Assembly (NCBI GenBank): GCA_041392845.1
Contig: JAWKLG010000031.1
Location: forward strand, 1 to 64,000
Direction of reading: 5' to 3'
Length of the DNA: 64,000 nt
Source: JAGQWW01 sp041392845
GTDB lineage: Bacteria; Bacteroidota; Bacteroidia; Chitinophagales; Saprospiraceae
Position 1 is the stretch's first letter, and each line of letters opens with the position of its first letter. A program made the translations under genes and the position numbers. Below, piece by piece: positions 26,283 to 34,795 of the stretch. A model generated the notes under the pieces. That model saw nothing but the letters and a program-made list of their open reading frames with translations. It did no database searches and was not told where the DNA came from.

Positions 26283-26300
26283 TCCCGACCTAAATCGGGA
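26283..26300 (-). terminator. Possible weak terminator after the patatin gene
   Basis: A 6-bp stem TCCCGA / TCGGGA with a 6-nt loop lies 74-91 bp beyond the patatin stop and 53 bp before the synthase start. Read on the minus strand it is followed by ATTTGTCATTTTTAG, a poor T tract, so the assignment is weak. Confidence 0.35.
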
Positions 26301-26373
26301 ATGGCACAAAAATAGGACTCTATTTTTCAATTTTATAAATCTGGGGTCAAAGGTTTGCAATCATTGGTAAGAA

Positions 26374-27969
26374 TCATCTTTTTGGGTACTTGTTCAACAG
26401 AAAATCCGGATTTTTTAACAGTTTTTCTCGTTTTTCAAGTAAAACACTGCTCAATTTTTGCAAATCGGCTTTTGTCTCAGTATCGATTTCTTCCCAAACA
26501 GAACGTCCCTGAATGTCTTCCAAATAATCAAGTGTGGAACAACAAATTGTAAGTTGCCCGCACAAGACCAAACTTTTTAACATCTCACCCGATTCATGGT
26601 CTTTCTTAAACCAAAGCGTGGTAGGCATAGCATTGGCATTTTGAATGTATGTTTTCCATTTGGGATCAGCTCCGGGAGGAAGTTTGTCTTTTAAATGGTA
26701 AATAAAATTGCCATATGCCTTGTTTTTCCACCGGCCGTTGAAAACTCCTTCAAACTGCAATCTTCTGATCCTGCGCAGAAAAACTCCATTTACCATGGAT
26801 AAAAAAGAAAAAGTCCGTACACCAATAAGATTCCACAATACTCCTAATTGTGCTTTGTCCAAAGCTTTTAAACTGGTCTTCAAACTCTGGTCTTCCGAGT
26901 CAACCATTTTTTGAACGGTATCTTCCAGTTTGCCTTGAAGGAACCCGATAAATAACCAAATTCCCAGTAAAAATATTCCTAAAACAGCCAAAAGGGTGGC
27001 TACTGCATTTTGCGTCAGGCTGGACTGGTTGTGATTGTCAAAAAACAAATAAACAGAAGTCAGTAAACCTATTGCCCCTGTCCAAACCAATATCTTTTTT
27101 AAGGTTTGAAGTTTCAATCTTTTAATCCAATTCGGCTTTTTCTCAGGTTTGGGTTCATATCCTTCTACCTTTTTAGATTCCACACTGGAAATGATATAAC
27201 TTTCTATATGGATATTCTCTTTTTTCAATCTATCAGCTGCCAGGTTTACGCCGTCTATCCCTTGATTATCGATGATGCCTCCATCCATAAGTGCAAGCGG
27301 TTTGTTGCCTTTTTCTTTCCAATATTGGTATAAAGGGGATGCTTCATCTGCACAAAAATCCTTTGGAAATACGAGAGGTTCAAATCCCATTGGAAAGCAG
27401 GAGGATGCTGCAACAATATCACCTAACCTGGTACAGGAACCTGCCTCTTCGGGTATTCTGAATCCATTATTACCAAACACCCCTGAGTTTTGGAATCGGA
27501 AAGCAAGTCCGTCATGAAATTCAGTTGCGTTGAAAATGAAGACTTTATCGATACCCTGAAAAATTGAAAAAGTATCTCCATCAAAATAACTTTCCTGATA
27601 GACATCAGCAAAAGCATTGATCAGATTACGGGTTTTTCCCGGATCTGCCCAGGCTTTTTTCCCGTCCAGTTTTTCAAGGGCAGTATCCACCAGTTTATCT
27701 TCCTGAAGTAACTGGTATAATTTTAAAAAGGAATCTTTAAAAGGAGTACCCAGGGCTTCACCTTGAGCATACATCATTCCGGTAATGGTACCTCCAGAGA
27801 TGGTCGACAAGACTTGTAATCGGTCCAGGAGATTTCTTTCAACTGCTTCGTCATGGTATTTGAAATAAACGTCATCTAAAAATGATAAAACACCAAGGTG
27901 AAAGGCAGAAGCCCGGAAACCACCTCCGGATAAAGAAAGCGCAAGGGTTTTTAAAGGTTGAGGAGACAT
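26374..27969 (-). CDS. Patatin-like phospholipase with two membrane helices
   Basis: 531 residues. Patatin elements: oxyanion-hole loop LSLSGGGFRASAFHLG (11-26), nucleophile Ser58 in STISGGT (the usual GxSxG has a Thr or Ile in place of the first Gly, as in other ISGG/VSGG patatins), and the catalytic Asp in LMDGGIIDNQGIDG (about 230-245). The fold is interrupted after the Asp by two hydrophobic helices at about residues 305-322 and 331-355, placing the enzyme at the inner membrane, with a soluble C-terminal region of about 170 residues. Likely a lipid acyl hydrolase. The start MSPQPLKTLALSLSGGG leaves no room for a signal peptide. Confidence 0.87.
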   Translation of the reverse strand: MSPQPLKTLALSLSGGGFRASAFHLGVLSFLDDVYFKYHDEAVERNLLDRLQVLSTISGGTITGMMYAQGEALGTPFKDSFLKLYQLLQEDKLVDTALEKLDGKKAWADPGKTRNLINAFADVYQESYFDGDTFSIFQGIDKVFIFNATEFHDGLAFRFQNSGVFGNNGFRIPEEAGSCTRLGDIVAASSCFPMGFEPLVFPKDFCADEASPLYQYWKEKGNKPLALMDGGIIDNQGIDGVNLAADRLKKENIHIESYIISSVESKKVEGYEPKPEKKPNWIKRLKLQTLKKILVWTGAIGLLTSVYLFFDNHNQSSLTQNAVATLLAVLGIFLLGIWLFIGFLQGKLEDTVQKMVDSEDQSLKTSLKALDKAQLGVLWNLIGVRTFSFLSMVNGVFLRRIRRLQFEGVFNGRWKNKAYGNFIYHLKDKLPPGADPKWKTYIQNANAMPTTLWFKKDHESGEMLKSLVLCGQLTICCSTLDYLEDIQGRSVWEEIDTETKADLQKLSSVLLEKREKLLKNPDFLLNKYPKR

Positions 27970-28025
27970 GGCAAGGTATTAGGTGAGCAAACAAATTACA
28001 AAATTTTGCCATGCCGCAAATTAGA

Positions 28026-28059
28026 AAGGCCTCTCGATTATAAAAAATCGGGAGGCCTT
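28026..28059 (-). terminator. Hairpin downstream of the 78-aa gene
   Basis: A 14-bp stem with one G-T mismatch (28026-28039 with 28046-28059; arm AAGGCCTCTCGATT) and a 6-nt loop. It lies 46 bp after the stop of the small minus-strand gene and 56 bp before the patatin start, so it probably separates the two transcripts; there is no clear T tract. Confidence 0.55.
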
Positions 28060-28105
28060 CAGGGTTGGGAATCAAATCCCAAAAGTGTTACGCCGTTGAA
28101 TTAAA

Positions 28106-28342
28106 TCAGACTTGTTGTTCAATTGCTGTACTTGCACTGTAATTCAAAATGTTTTGAATGGTTGCAGGTGAAGGTCTGAACTTGACCTTTGGAAGGATTT
28201 CAAATCCTTTTAGCAGTTGCTGGTATTCTCTGTAAAGCTCATCGTCTTCTGTCATTGCTCTACGGATTGCCCGGCTTTCTGCAGGTCCGGTTTCTTTGTA
28301 CAAAAAGCGTATTAGATCATTTAGTGTAAAGGTTTGTGGCAT
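28106..28342 (-). CDS. Small conserved-looking protein of unknown function (78 aa)
   Basis: 78 residues beginning MPQTFTLNDLIRFLYKETGP. Helical and charged, with no Cys, signal peptide or membrane segment. The pattern NDLIRFLYKET...AIRRAMTEDDELYREYQQL is reminiscent of short N-terminal segments of Bacteroidota anti-sigma-like proteins (a helical bundle counting 'levels' of a sigma-factor partner), but no sigma factor is nearby, so I assign no function. It is divergent from the dtxR-like gene and shares its 313-bp intergenic region with the DtxR-type box. Confidence 0.65.
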   Translation of the reverse strand: MPQTFTLNDLIRFLYKETGPAESRAIRRAMTEDDELYREYQQLLKGFEILPKVKFRPSPATIQNILNYSASTAIEQQV

Positions 28343-28491
28343 GCTGTCCTGTTTAGTTTAGGAATAAAAATCAATCGAATGCCCTATAAACTCATAAGGT
28401 ATATCCATTAGTATTTAAAAGCCAATTTTTATTAAAAAAAAGTAAAAATTTATTTTAAGTAGGCCCATTTTAAAAATACTCCCTAAAAATA

Positions 28492-28511
28492 TTTTTAGAC
28501 TAATCTAAAAA
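28492..28511. promoter_or_regulatory. Probable DtxR/MntR-type operator
   Basis: Perfect 8-bp arms TTTTTAGA (28492-28499) and TCTAAAAA (28504-28511) around CTAA. The core TTTAGACTAATCTAAA closely resembles operators of MntR/IdeR/TroR-type metalloregulators. It lies 145 bp upstream of the DtxR-family gene, followed by a likely promoter region (TTAATTTCG near 28516). Autoregulation of the metal-transport operon is the natural reading. Confidence 0.65.
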
Positions 28512-28535
28512 ATATTAATTTCGTCCCCGAAAAAA

Positions 28536-28654
28536 CCCAGCACCCAGCACCCAGCACCCAGCACCCAGAACCCAGCACCCAGCACCCAGCACCCAGCACC
28601 CAGCACCTAGAACCTAGCGCCTAGCACCCAGAACCCAGTACCTAGCACCCAGCA
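28536..28654. repeat. 17-unit heptamer tract (CCCAGCA)n abutting the dtxR-like start codon
   Basis: Exactly 119 bp = 17 x 7. Most units are CCCAGCA; variants are CCCAGAA, CCTAGAA, CCTAGCG, CCTAGCA and CCCAGTA, clustered in the second half. The tract ends one base before the ATG at 28656, so it would form almost the whole 5' leader if transcription starts near 28527. It contains no ATG, GTG or TTG. It is GC-rich compared with the AT-rich DNA before it (28380-28530). Confidence 0.9.
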
Positions 28655-28655
28655 C

Positions 28656-29321
28656 ATGGAATTCACACAAACAGAAGAAAATTACCTGAAAGCCATTTTT
28701 AAACTTTCAGAACATGAAGGAAAACCAGTCAGCACCAATTCCATTTCCGGAGAATTGAATACTTCCGCAGCTTCCGTTACGGACATGGTTCAACGGTTGA
28801 GCAGTAAGGAGATGATTCATTATGAAAAATACAAAGGAGTAACGCTGACCAAACCCGGATTGAAACATGCAAAAGCACTGGTACGCAAACATCGGCTTTG
28901 GGAGGTTTTCCTGGTCGAAAAGTTACAATTCACCTGGGATGAAGTTCACGACATTGCAGAACAATTGGAACATATTCAATCGGACGAATTGGTAGAAAGA
29001 TTGGATGCTTTTCTGGACCATCCAAGGTTTGATCCGCATGGAGATCCGATTCCAGATGCAGACGGGAAATTTACGGTTTCGCAACGTGTTCCATTGGCTG
29101 ATTTGAAAATTGGGGATAAAGGAGTGGTCGTCGGTGTCCAGGAACACTCCCCCTCTTTCCTCCAACATCTGGATAAATTGGGTTTGGTATTGGGAGCAGA
29201 AGTAGAAATTATAGAAGTGTTTGAATTCGATGCTTCGCAAGTGATCCGTTTGAATGGCAAATCTGAATTCAGTATCAGCAAACAGGTCAATAAAAATATC
29301 TTTTTAAAAAAATCGCCCTAA
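28656..29321 (+). CDS. DtxR/MntR family metal-dependent transcriptional regulator
   Basis: 221 residues in the full three-domain form. The winged helix-turn-helix is at residues 1-65 (ENYLKAIFKLSEHEGKPVST, TSAASVTDMVQRLSSKEMI); the metal-binding and dimer domain at 66-135 (LVRKHRLWEVFLVEKLQFTW, CxxE-equivalent EQLEHIQSDELVERLDAFL, HPRFDPHGDPIP); and a FeoA/SH3-like domain at about 148-217 (LADLKIGDKGVVVGVQEHSP). It represses metal uptake when Mn(II) or Fe(II) is bound. It directly abuts the substrate-binding protein gene (TAA then ATG). The promoter carries a matching palindrome at 28492. Confidence 0.93.
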   Translation: MEFTQTEENYLKAIFKLSEHEGKPVSTNSISGELNTSAASVTDMVQRLSSKEMIHYEKYKGVTLTKPGLKHAKALVRKHRLWEVFLVEKLQFTWDEVHDIAEQLEHIQSDELVERLDAFLDHPRFDPHGDPIPDADGKFTVSQRVPLADLKIGDKGVVVGVQEHSPSFLQHLDKLGLVLGAEVEIIEVFEFDASQVIRLNGKSEFSISKQVNKNIFLKKSP

Positions 29322-30323
29322 ATGAAGAAGCTAATAATATGCATAGGGCTTTTGTTTTTTGCATTACAGGCCCAAACACAAAAACCTTTCAAAGTAGTAG
29401 CAACTGCCTCCATGATTGCAGACATGGCAGAAAATATTTCCGGTGGTTTGGTGGATGTTGAAACCATCGTACCCATCGGTGGTGATCCACATATTTATGA
29501 ACCAACTCCTTCTGATGCTGCACTTGTCGCCTCAGCCGACCTTATACTAATGAATGGATTGACTTTTGAAGGCTGGTTAAAAGAATTGATAGAAAACTCA
29601 GGAACTAGTGCAAAATCAATCTTGGTGACTGAAGGAATTGCTCCCATCCAAAGCACCCAATATGAAAATGCTTCCGACCCCCATGCCTGGATGGCTGCAA
29701 ATAATGGAATTGTTTACATTGATAATATTACGAAAGCATTAATGGAACTCGATCCTGAAAACGCCAAGAGTTATGAGTTCAATTTTAAAATGTACAAGCA
29801 GCAATTGACGGATATGGATATCTATATCCAAAAAGAAATTTCCAAAATCCCCGAAGAAAGGCGGGTATTGATTACTTCCCATGATGCTTTTCAATATTTT
29901 GGAAGAAGGTACGGTGTGAGACTGGAATCTGTTTTAGGAACTTCCACAGATGCTGATGTTCAAACTTCGGATATAATTAGATTGAATAAAGTTATAAAGG
30001 AGTCAGGAGTGCCGGCAGTATTTATAGAAAGCACCATCAATCCAAAACTGTTGAATCAAATTGCAAAAGACAATAATGTAAAAATTGGTGGAAAGCTATT
30101 TTCGGACTCCATTGGAGATAAAGACAGTGAAGCTCCCACCTATCTGGATATGTTGAAGCATAATACCGATGCCATCGTAGCTGCTTTGACCGGAAATAAA
30201 GATGAAAGCTCACTGGAAGAAAACCTGGCAAGTGATGAAAGCAAAGATTGGCTAATCTGGCTATCCATCGGAATATTATTTATCGGCGCTTTCTTTTGGG
30301 TTTTAAAAAATGTAAAAGTTTAA
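29322..30323 (+). CDS. Metal ABC transporter substrate-binding protein with C-terminal membrane anchor
   Basis: 333 residues of the cluster A-I (ZnuA/TroA/MntC) family, with a signal peptide (1-20). Metal ligands: H57 in GGDPHIYEPT, H121 in SDPHAWM, and the later Glu (FIESTINP) and Asp (FSDSIGDKDSEAP), a His2-Glu-Asp set more typical of Mn or Fe binders than of the His3 Zn proteins. There is no His-rich loop. Instead of a lipobox it ends with a hydrophobic helix (WLIWLSIGILFIGAFFWVL, about 308-326) and a short basic tail, so it seems anchored to the inner membrane by its C-terminus, which is unusual for the family. It is the second gene of the dtxR operon. Confidence 0.92.
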   Translation: MKKLIICIGLLFFALQAQTQKPFKVVATASMIADMAENISGGLVDVETIVPIGGDPHIYEPTPSDAALVASADLILMNGLTFEGWLKELIENSGTSAKSILVTEGIAPIQSTQYENASDPHAWMAANNGIVYIDNITKALMELDPENAKSYEFNFKMYKQQLTDMDIYIQKEISKIPEERRVLITSHDAFQYFGRRYGVRLESVLGTSTDADVQTSDIIRLNKVIKESGVPAVFIESTINPKLLNQIAKDNNVKIGGKLFSDSIGDKDSEAPTYLDMLKHNTDAIVAALTGNKDESSLEENLASDESKDWLIWLSIGILFIGAFFWVLKNVKV

Positions 30324-30326
30324 AAA

Positions 30327-31076
30327 ATGGAACCAATTGCATCCATCTCCATCAAAGGATTGGCAGTTTCTTACGATAAAAAAAGAGTACTCACCAATAT
30401 CTTCCTTGAAATTGAAGAAGGTCAGATTTATGGCATCATCGGCCCGAATGGAGCAGGAAAATCAACGCTTTTTAAAGCCATACTTGGGCTCGTTGAAAGT
30501 GACACAGGAGAAATTCTAATCCAAGGAAAGACAGTTGAAAAAGTAAGAAAGGAAATGGTTTATGTTCCTCAAAAAGACGACATCGACTGGCAGTTTCCTG
30601 CAACCGTAATGGATGTCGTTTTAATGGGGCGTTATCCCCATAAAGGACTTTTTGAACGCATCAACAAACAGGATCGGGAAAAAGCAAAATCCGCACTTGA
30701 AGATTTAGGCATAGCTTTTTTGGCAGATCGGCAAATTGGAGAACTTTCAGGGGGGCAACAGCAAAGGGTTTTTCTTGCCAGAGCTATGTGTCAGGAAGCG
30801 GATATCTTTCTTTTGGATGAGCCATTTGTAGGGGTGGATATCACTACAGAAGAAAAAATTATTCAAATACTCAAAAAGCTGGCAGCAGCAGGGAAAACCC
30901 TTTTGGTAGTACACCATGATTTGTCGACTGTCAACGAATATTTTGATAGAGTAGTCTTGCTTAATCAGCGCCTAATAGCCTATGGCGATACCGAAGCTAC
31001 CTTCACAGAAGAAAATATTTCCAAGGCTTACGGAGCACAATTAACCATCCTTCATAAGACCGGAATGATTGGTTAG
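30327..31076 (+). CDS. Metal ABC transporter ATP-binding protein (TroB/MntB-like)
   Basis: 249 residues, a complete ABC ATPase: Walker A GPNGAGKST (about 38-46), Q-loop VYVPQKDDIDWQFP (the DIDWxFP stretch is characteristic of Mn/Zn-type cluster A-I transporters), signature LSGGQQQR, Walker B DIFLLDEPFVGVD, and H-loop VVHHD. It would power uptake with the preceding binding protein. It starts 3 bp after that gene. No ABC-3 type permease gene follows; the next gene is an M1 peptidase, so the membrane subunit must be encoded elsewhere. Confidence 0.94.
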   Translation: MEPIASISIKGLAVSYDKKRVLTNIFLEIEEGQIYGIIGPNGAGKSTLFKAILGLVESDTGEILIQGKTVEKVRKEMVYVPQKDDIDWQFPATVMDVVLMGRYPHKGLFERINKQDREKAKSALEDLGIAFLADRQIGELSGGQQQRVFLARAMCQEADIFLLDEPFVGVDITTEEKIIQILKKLAAAGKTLLVVHHDLSTVNEYFDRVVLLNQRLIAYGDTEATFTEENISKAYGAQLTILHKTGMIG

Positions 31077-31144
31077 TCGAATTCCTACAAAATTTTGACA
31101 GTAACAAGCAAAGTTTAAAGGTGGGAATGCTTTTCTTTGTTACA

Positions 31145-33130
31145 ATGAGGCAGATTCTCCTTTCTATCGCAGTTTGGGCACTTTCATTACATTTTGGGTT
31201 CAGCCAAAATTGTAATCCTGTGCTGGGTGGTCCGCACAGCCCGCGGAATGCTTCCTATGAAATGGATGTCTTGCTGGATCAACAGCAAAAAATATTGACT
31301 GCAGACCAGAAAATTACCTGGATCAATCTTTCTCCCGATACCATTTACGAATTGCGTCTGTACATGTACGTCAACGCATTCAAAAATAACCAGTCTACTT
31401 TCTTAAAGGATGTAGACAATATTTTTGGAAACCCATTTTTAAAAAGAAAGGAAGAAGAATGGGGTTGGATTGAAATGAATGAAATTTTTAAGGGAGACGA
31501 AGACCTTACCTCCAATTTAAAATACATCCAACCTGATGATGGAAATGAAAAAGATCAGACTGTTCTTTCCGTTCCTTTAAAAAATCCCATCCTGCCGGGC
31601 GATACTGCGATTTTCGATGGCAACTTTACTGTGAAAATTCCTAGATTATTTGTCCGGGTCGGATATGAGAAAAATGACTTTTACATGCTCACCCACTGGT
31701 TTCCTCAGGTGGGTGTCTATGAAAAAGATAAATCGGGAAATTGGGGCTGGAATTGTCACCAATTTTTTAGAGGTACTGAGTTTTTCTCAGATTTTGGAAC
31801 CTATAAAGTCTCCATAACTACGACAGATAACCTTGTCTTGGGAGGAAGTGGCTGCATATTGGAGGAAGTATCAAATGGAGGCAAGAAGACTACTACCTTT
31901 TATGCTGAAGACGTAATCGATTTTGCCTGGACGGCTTATCCTGATTATGAAGTGGTGGAAGACCATTGGAACCATGTTTCCATTCGCATGCTGGTGCCAC
32001 CCGAACATCAATCGCTTGCCCCAAGGCTAATCGGTGCCGTTAAAAATGCCTTTGAATACCTGGATAAACATGTTGGACCGTATCCTTATAATACCCTGAC
32101 GATGGTAGACCCTCCTTTTCACGGATTGAGAGGAGGATTTATGGAGTATCCGACCTTCATAACTGGTGGATCTTTTTATCATATGCCGGAAGGAATCAAA
32201 AGCATTGAATCCTTGATGGTTCATGAATTCTGCCATCAATATTTCATGGGAATGCTGGCTAGTAACGAAAAAGAAGAAGCATGGCTGGATGAGGGATTTG
32301 TTACTTTTTTTGAAGACGAAATAACCAACACTTACAATACACCCAAAAACAGTTTGATTGATTTTGCCGGTTTGCACATTGGTAATGCTGAAATGTCGAG
32401 ATTGGAATATACCGGCATGTCGAATCCAAGCCTGGGAAAAACCGCCAGACCCGGATGGGAATTCACCGGTGGATATAAACCACTGGTGTATGCTAAGACA
32501 GGCACCATGCTCCAGACACTTAGAAACATAGTCGGGGTGGAAACTTTTGATGCTATACTAAAGGCATATTTTAAAAAATGGAAATTCAAACACCCCAAGG
32601 AGGCAGATTTTAGAGCAGTGGCAGATTCTGTGGTTATTGCTCAACATGGCAATATGTATGGCGAAAATTTAGATTGGTACTTTGACCCTCTCCTTCATGG
32701 GACAGAAGTTTGTGATTATGGAATTGTTGCCATTGAAAATATAGGATCTCTTCCTCAGGTAGGGATTTTTGACAAAGGAGATTCAAAGCAGTTTTTCGCA
32801 AAAGAGGAACAGGAACCTCCATTTTCAAATGTGATAGTTGAAAGAAAAGGAGGTTTGATTTTTCCAATGGAACTTTTAGTGACTTTTGAAGATGGCAGTA
32901 CCAAGGTGCTTAATTGGGATGGGAAATCTCGAGAACATGTTTTCAAAATTCCAACATCAGTTCCCATTCGTTCAGCACATTTGGATCCAAAACAAAAGAT
33001 TTATTTGGACCTGGATTTAAACAATAATAGCCTGACCCTTGAAAAGGAAAAGTCGGCAATGGAAAAATATGCAGCCAAATTTGTTTTCTGGTTGCAGCAA
33101 ATTTTACTCTCATTATCCTGGTTGGTTTGA
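31145..33130 (+). CDS. Secreted M1-family aminopeptidase
   Basis: I use the ATG at 31145 (signal peptide MRQILLSIAVWALSLHFGFSQ); GTG at 31121 and ATG at 31127 are alternatives. 661 residues. The gluzincin zinc site is intact: HEFCH plus the third ligand Glu in EEAWLDEGFVTFFE, with GGFMEYPT standing for the GxMEN substrate-binding motif upstream. The N-terminal beta-sandwich saddle (residues 20-260) is followed by the catalytic domain (to about 540) and a C-terminal extension. Bacteroidota M1 peptidases of this type are periplasmic and trim peptides from the N-terminus. The next gene starts 1 bp after its stop. Confidence 0.92.
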   Translation: MRQILLSIAVWALSLHFGFSQNCNPVLGGPHSPRNASYEMDVLLDQQQKILTADQKITWINLSPDTIYELRLYMYVNAFKNNQSTFLKDVDNIFGNPFLKRKEEEWGWIEMNEIFKGDEDLTSNLKYIQPDDGNEKDQTVLSVPLKNPILPGDTAIFDGNFTVKIPRLFVRVGYEKNDFYMLTHWFPQVGVYEKDKSGNWGWNCHQFFRGTEFFSDFGTYKVSITTTDNLVLGGSGCILEEVSNGGKKTTTFYAEDVIDFAWTAYPDYEVVEDHWNHVSIRMLVPPEHQSLAPRLIGAVKNAFEYLDKHVGPYPYNTLTMVDPPFHGLRGGFMEYPTFITGGSFYHMPEGIKSIESLMVHEFCHQYFMGMLASNEKEEAWLDEGFVTFFEDEITNTYNTPKNSLIDFAGLHIGNAEMSRLEYTGMSNPSLGKTARPGWEFTGGYKPLVYAKTGTMLQTLRNIVGVETFDAILKAYFKKWKFKHPKEADFRAVADSVVIAQHGNMYGENLDWYFDPLLHGTEVCDYGIVAIENIGSLPQVGIFDKGDSKQFFAKEEQEPPFSNVIVERKGGLIFPMELLVTFEDGSTKVLNWDGKSREHVFKIPTSVPIRSAHLDPKQKIYLDLDLNNNSLTLEKEKSAMEKYAAKFVFWLQQILLSLSWLV

Positions 33131-33131
33131 T

Positions 33132-33965
33132 ATGTTGGATAAATTCAATCAAGGCTGGAGGTTTGCACTTGGTTCCTGGAGATTAATTTTCCTGGTCTAT
33201 TTCCTGCTTTTAATGCTGGTCTTGCCAATCGGAATGCAGATTTATCATGTAATGGATGCTTCCATTGGCAACTCACTTTCACTTCAAACTTTGCTTAAGG
33301 ATTACGACCATACTGTTTGGATGGATTTGTTGAATGTTCATGGAGCCTCACTTTCACCTTTGTTGGGTCAATTGAGATGGATAGTACCTTTTTATCTTTT
33401 GATTGCAGTCTTTTTGCAGGCTGGTTTAATGGGAGCAGTTTTTCAAAACAGCCCCAAATGGAAGACTTTCTGGGAACAGGGAGCTCACTGGTATTTTTCT
33501 TTTTTAAAAATAGGCTTGTTCTTTTTAATATTCTTTCTGCTTGGCATGCTTATAATTTGGTTGCCATTTTCCATGTACATTATCAATATTAATGAATGGC
33601 TGGTGGATGAAACGAGCCTGGTTTGGCTCTTTTTTACCACCATATTTTTCACCATTATTTTTTTCAGTTTGGTGTTCATCTGGTCGGTCAGGAGCCGATT
33701 TTTTAAAATGGAAAATCAGGATACCGGCATTTTTAAAGCGATAAAAATGGGTGGAAAGCAATTTGGAAAAAATTTAATAAAATACCTTTTTCTATACCTG
33801 TTCATCAGCCTTCCGGCCATTTTGTTCTTTGTTCTTTATAATGTATTGGAAGCGAAATGGGGCATGATAAGTCCCGCACTTGTTTGGATGTTTGTATTTT
33901 TTCAGCAAATCTTTATCCTTCTTAGAATAGGCCTTCGCATTGCACTCTACAAAGCATTTTTATAA
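33132..33965 (+). CDS. Polytopic membrane protein of unknown function
   Basis: The ATG at 33132, one base after the M1 peptidase stop, gives 277 residues; the longer frame overlapping the peptidase is not needed. About six hydrophobic segments: residues 16-36, 80-103, 122-148, 165-190, 217-238 and 245-265. No motif that I recognise; it is not an ABC permease (no EAA or ABC-3 loop). Large amphipathic stretches resemble DUF4013-like or glycerophosphoryl-diesterase membrane-domain proteins. Translational coupling with the peptidase is likely. Confidence 0.7.
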   Translation: MLDKFNQGWRFALGSWRLIFLVYFLLLMLVLPIGMQIYHVMDASIGNSLSLQTLLKDYDHTVWMDLLNVHGASLSPLLGQLRWIVPFYLLIAVFLQAGLMGAVFQNSPKWKTFWEQGAHWYFSFLKIGLFFLIFFLLGMLIIWLPFSMYIININEWLVDETSLVWLFFTTIFFTIIFFSLVFIWSVRSRFFKMENQDTGIFKAIKMGGKQFGKNLIKYLFLYLFISLPAILFFVLYNVLEAKWGMISPALVWMFVFFQQIFILLRIGLRIALYKAFL

Positions 33966-34073
33966 AAGAGTCTTTAATTTTTTTTCCAAAAAGCAAATTG
34001 TTGAATCCGATAAATAGTAACCTTTCGTAAATAAGGGTACAATTATCATTTAACAACCCAAAAAGCCAACAAA

Positions 34074-34622
34074 ATGAAAAAGTTAATTTTAAGTGTAGTG
34101 GCAATATGCCTTTTTGCAGCAGGAATGATTGCTCAAACTTCTGTTAAATATGTAGGAGGAGAGGCAATGTATCCAAGCAAAGACATTATTGACAATGCAG
34201 TTAATTCAAATGACCACACTACTCTGGTAGCAGCAGTAAAAGCTGCCGGATTGGTAGAAACCTTGAAAGGAGAGGGTCCATTTACAGTATTTGCTCCAAC
34301 CAATGAGGCATTTGAAGCATTACCTGAAGGGACAGTTCCAACCTTGTTGAAACCGGAGAATAAAGACAAACTTACCGGAGTCCTAACCTACCATGTGGTA
34401 GCGGGCAAATTGGATTCCAAAGTCATTATGAAAGATTTGAAAGACAAAGACAGCATCACTCTCAAAACTGTTGCCGGAGGTAAACTAACAGTAATGTCCA
34501 ACGGCAAAGATGGTTTGGTAATCGAAGACGAAAATGGCGGCAAAGCCAACGTAACCATTGCAGATGTTTATCAAAGCAACGGAGTTATCCATGTAGTTGA
34601 TTCTGTGCTTTTACCGAAATAA
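34074..34622 (+). CDS. Secreted fasciclin (FAS1) domain protein
   Basis: 182 residues: signal peptide (MKKLILSVVAICLFAAGMIAQ), a short linker with an unusual KYVGGEAMYPSKDIIDNAV segment, then one FAS1 domain (about 45-180). Both FAS1 boxes are present: GPFTVFAPTNEAFEALPEGT (H1) and LTYHVVAGKLDSK followed by NVTIADVYQSNGVIHVVDSVLLP (H2). Such small proteins are periplasmic or surface-located and implicated in adhesion, without a defined enzymatic role. Confidence 0.93.
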   Translation: MKKLILSVVAICLFAAGMIAQTSVKYVGGEAMYPSKDIIDNAVNSNDHTTLVAAVKAAGLVETLKGEGPFTVFAPTNEAFEALPEGTVPTLLKPENKDKLTGVLTYHVVAGKLDSKVIMKDLKDKDSITLKTVAGGKLTVMSNGKDGLVIEDENGGKANVTIADVYQSNGVIHVVDSVLLPK

Positions 34623-34795
34623 CCAGACAGATTCATACTTTAGAAAGAGTGTCTCAATTTTTTGTAACCCCATTTAAACCATGATTCTCTTTTAATTACC
34701 AGACATTCCCAAAATTCGAGAGGCGTTCCGGAGAAGTAAACTGTGCGATAATTACCATTTATGGCACAACCTGCTTCCCGGAGCGCTTTCTTTTA

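Noticed and set aside
28536..28654. CRISPR or coding repeat in the heptamer tract
   Set aside because: Seven-base units are too short for CRISPR, the tract has no start codon, and several units carry TAG, so it is not coding.
33039..33131. Longer start for the membrane protein inside the M1 peptidase gene
   Set aside because: It would overlap 92 bp with the peptidase; the ATG at 33132 directly after the peptidase stop is more plausible and precedes the first membrane helix.
34640..34795. Possible terminator downstream of the fasciclin gene (GCGTTCCGGA and CCCGGAGCGC arms)
   Set aside because: The arms are imperfect and about 50 bp apart with no T tract; not convincing.
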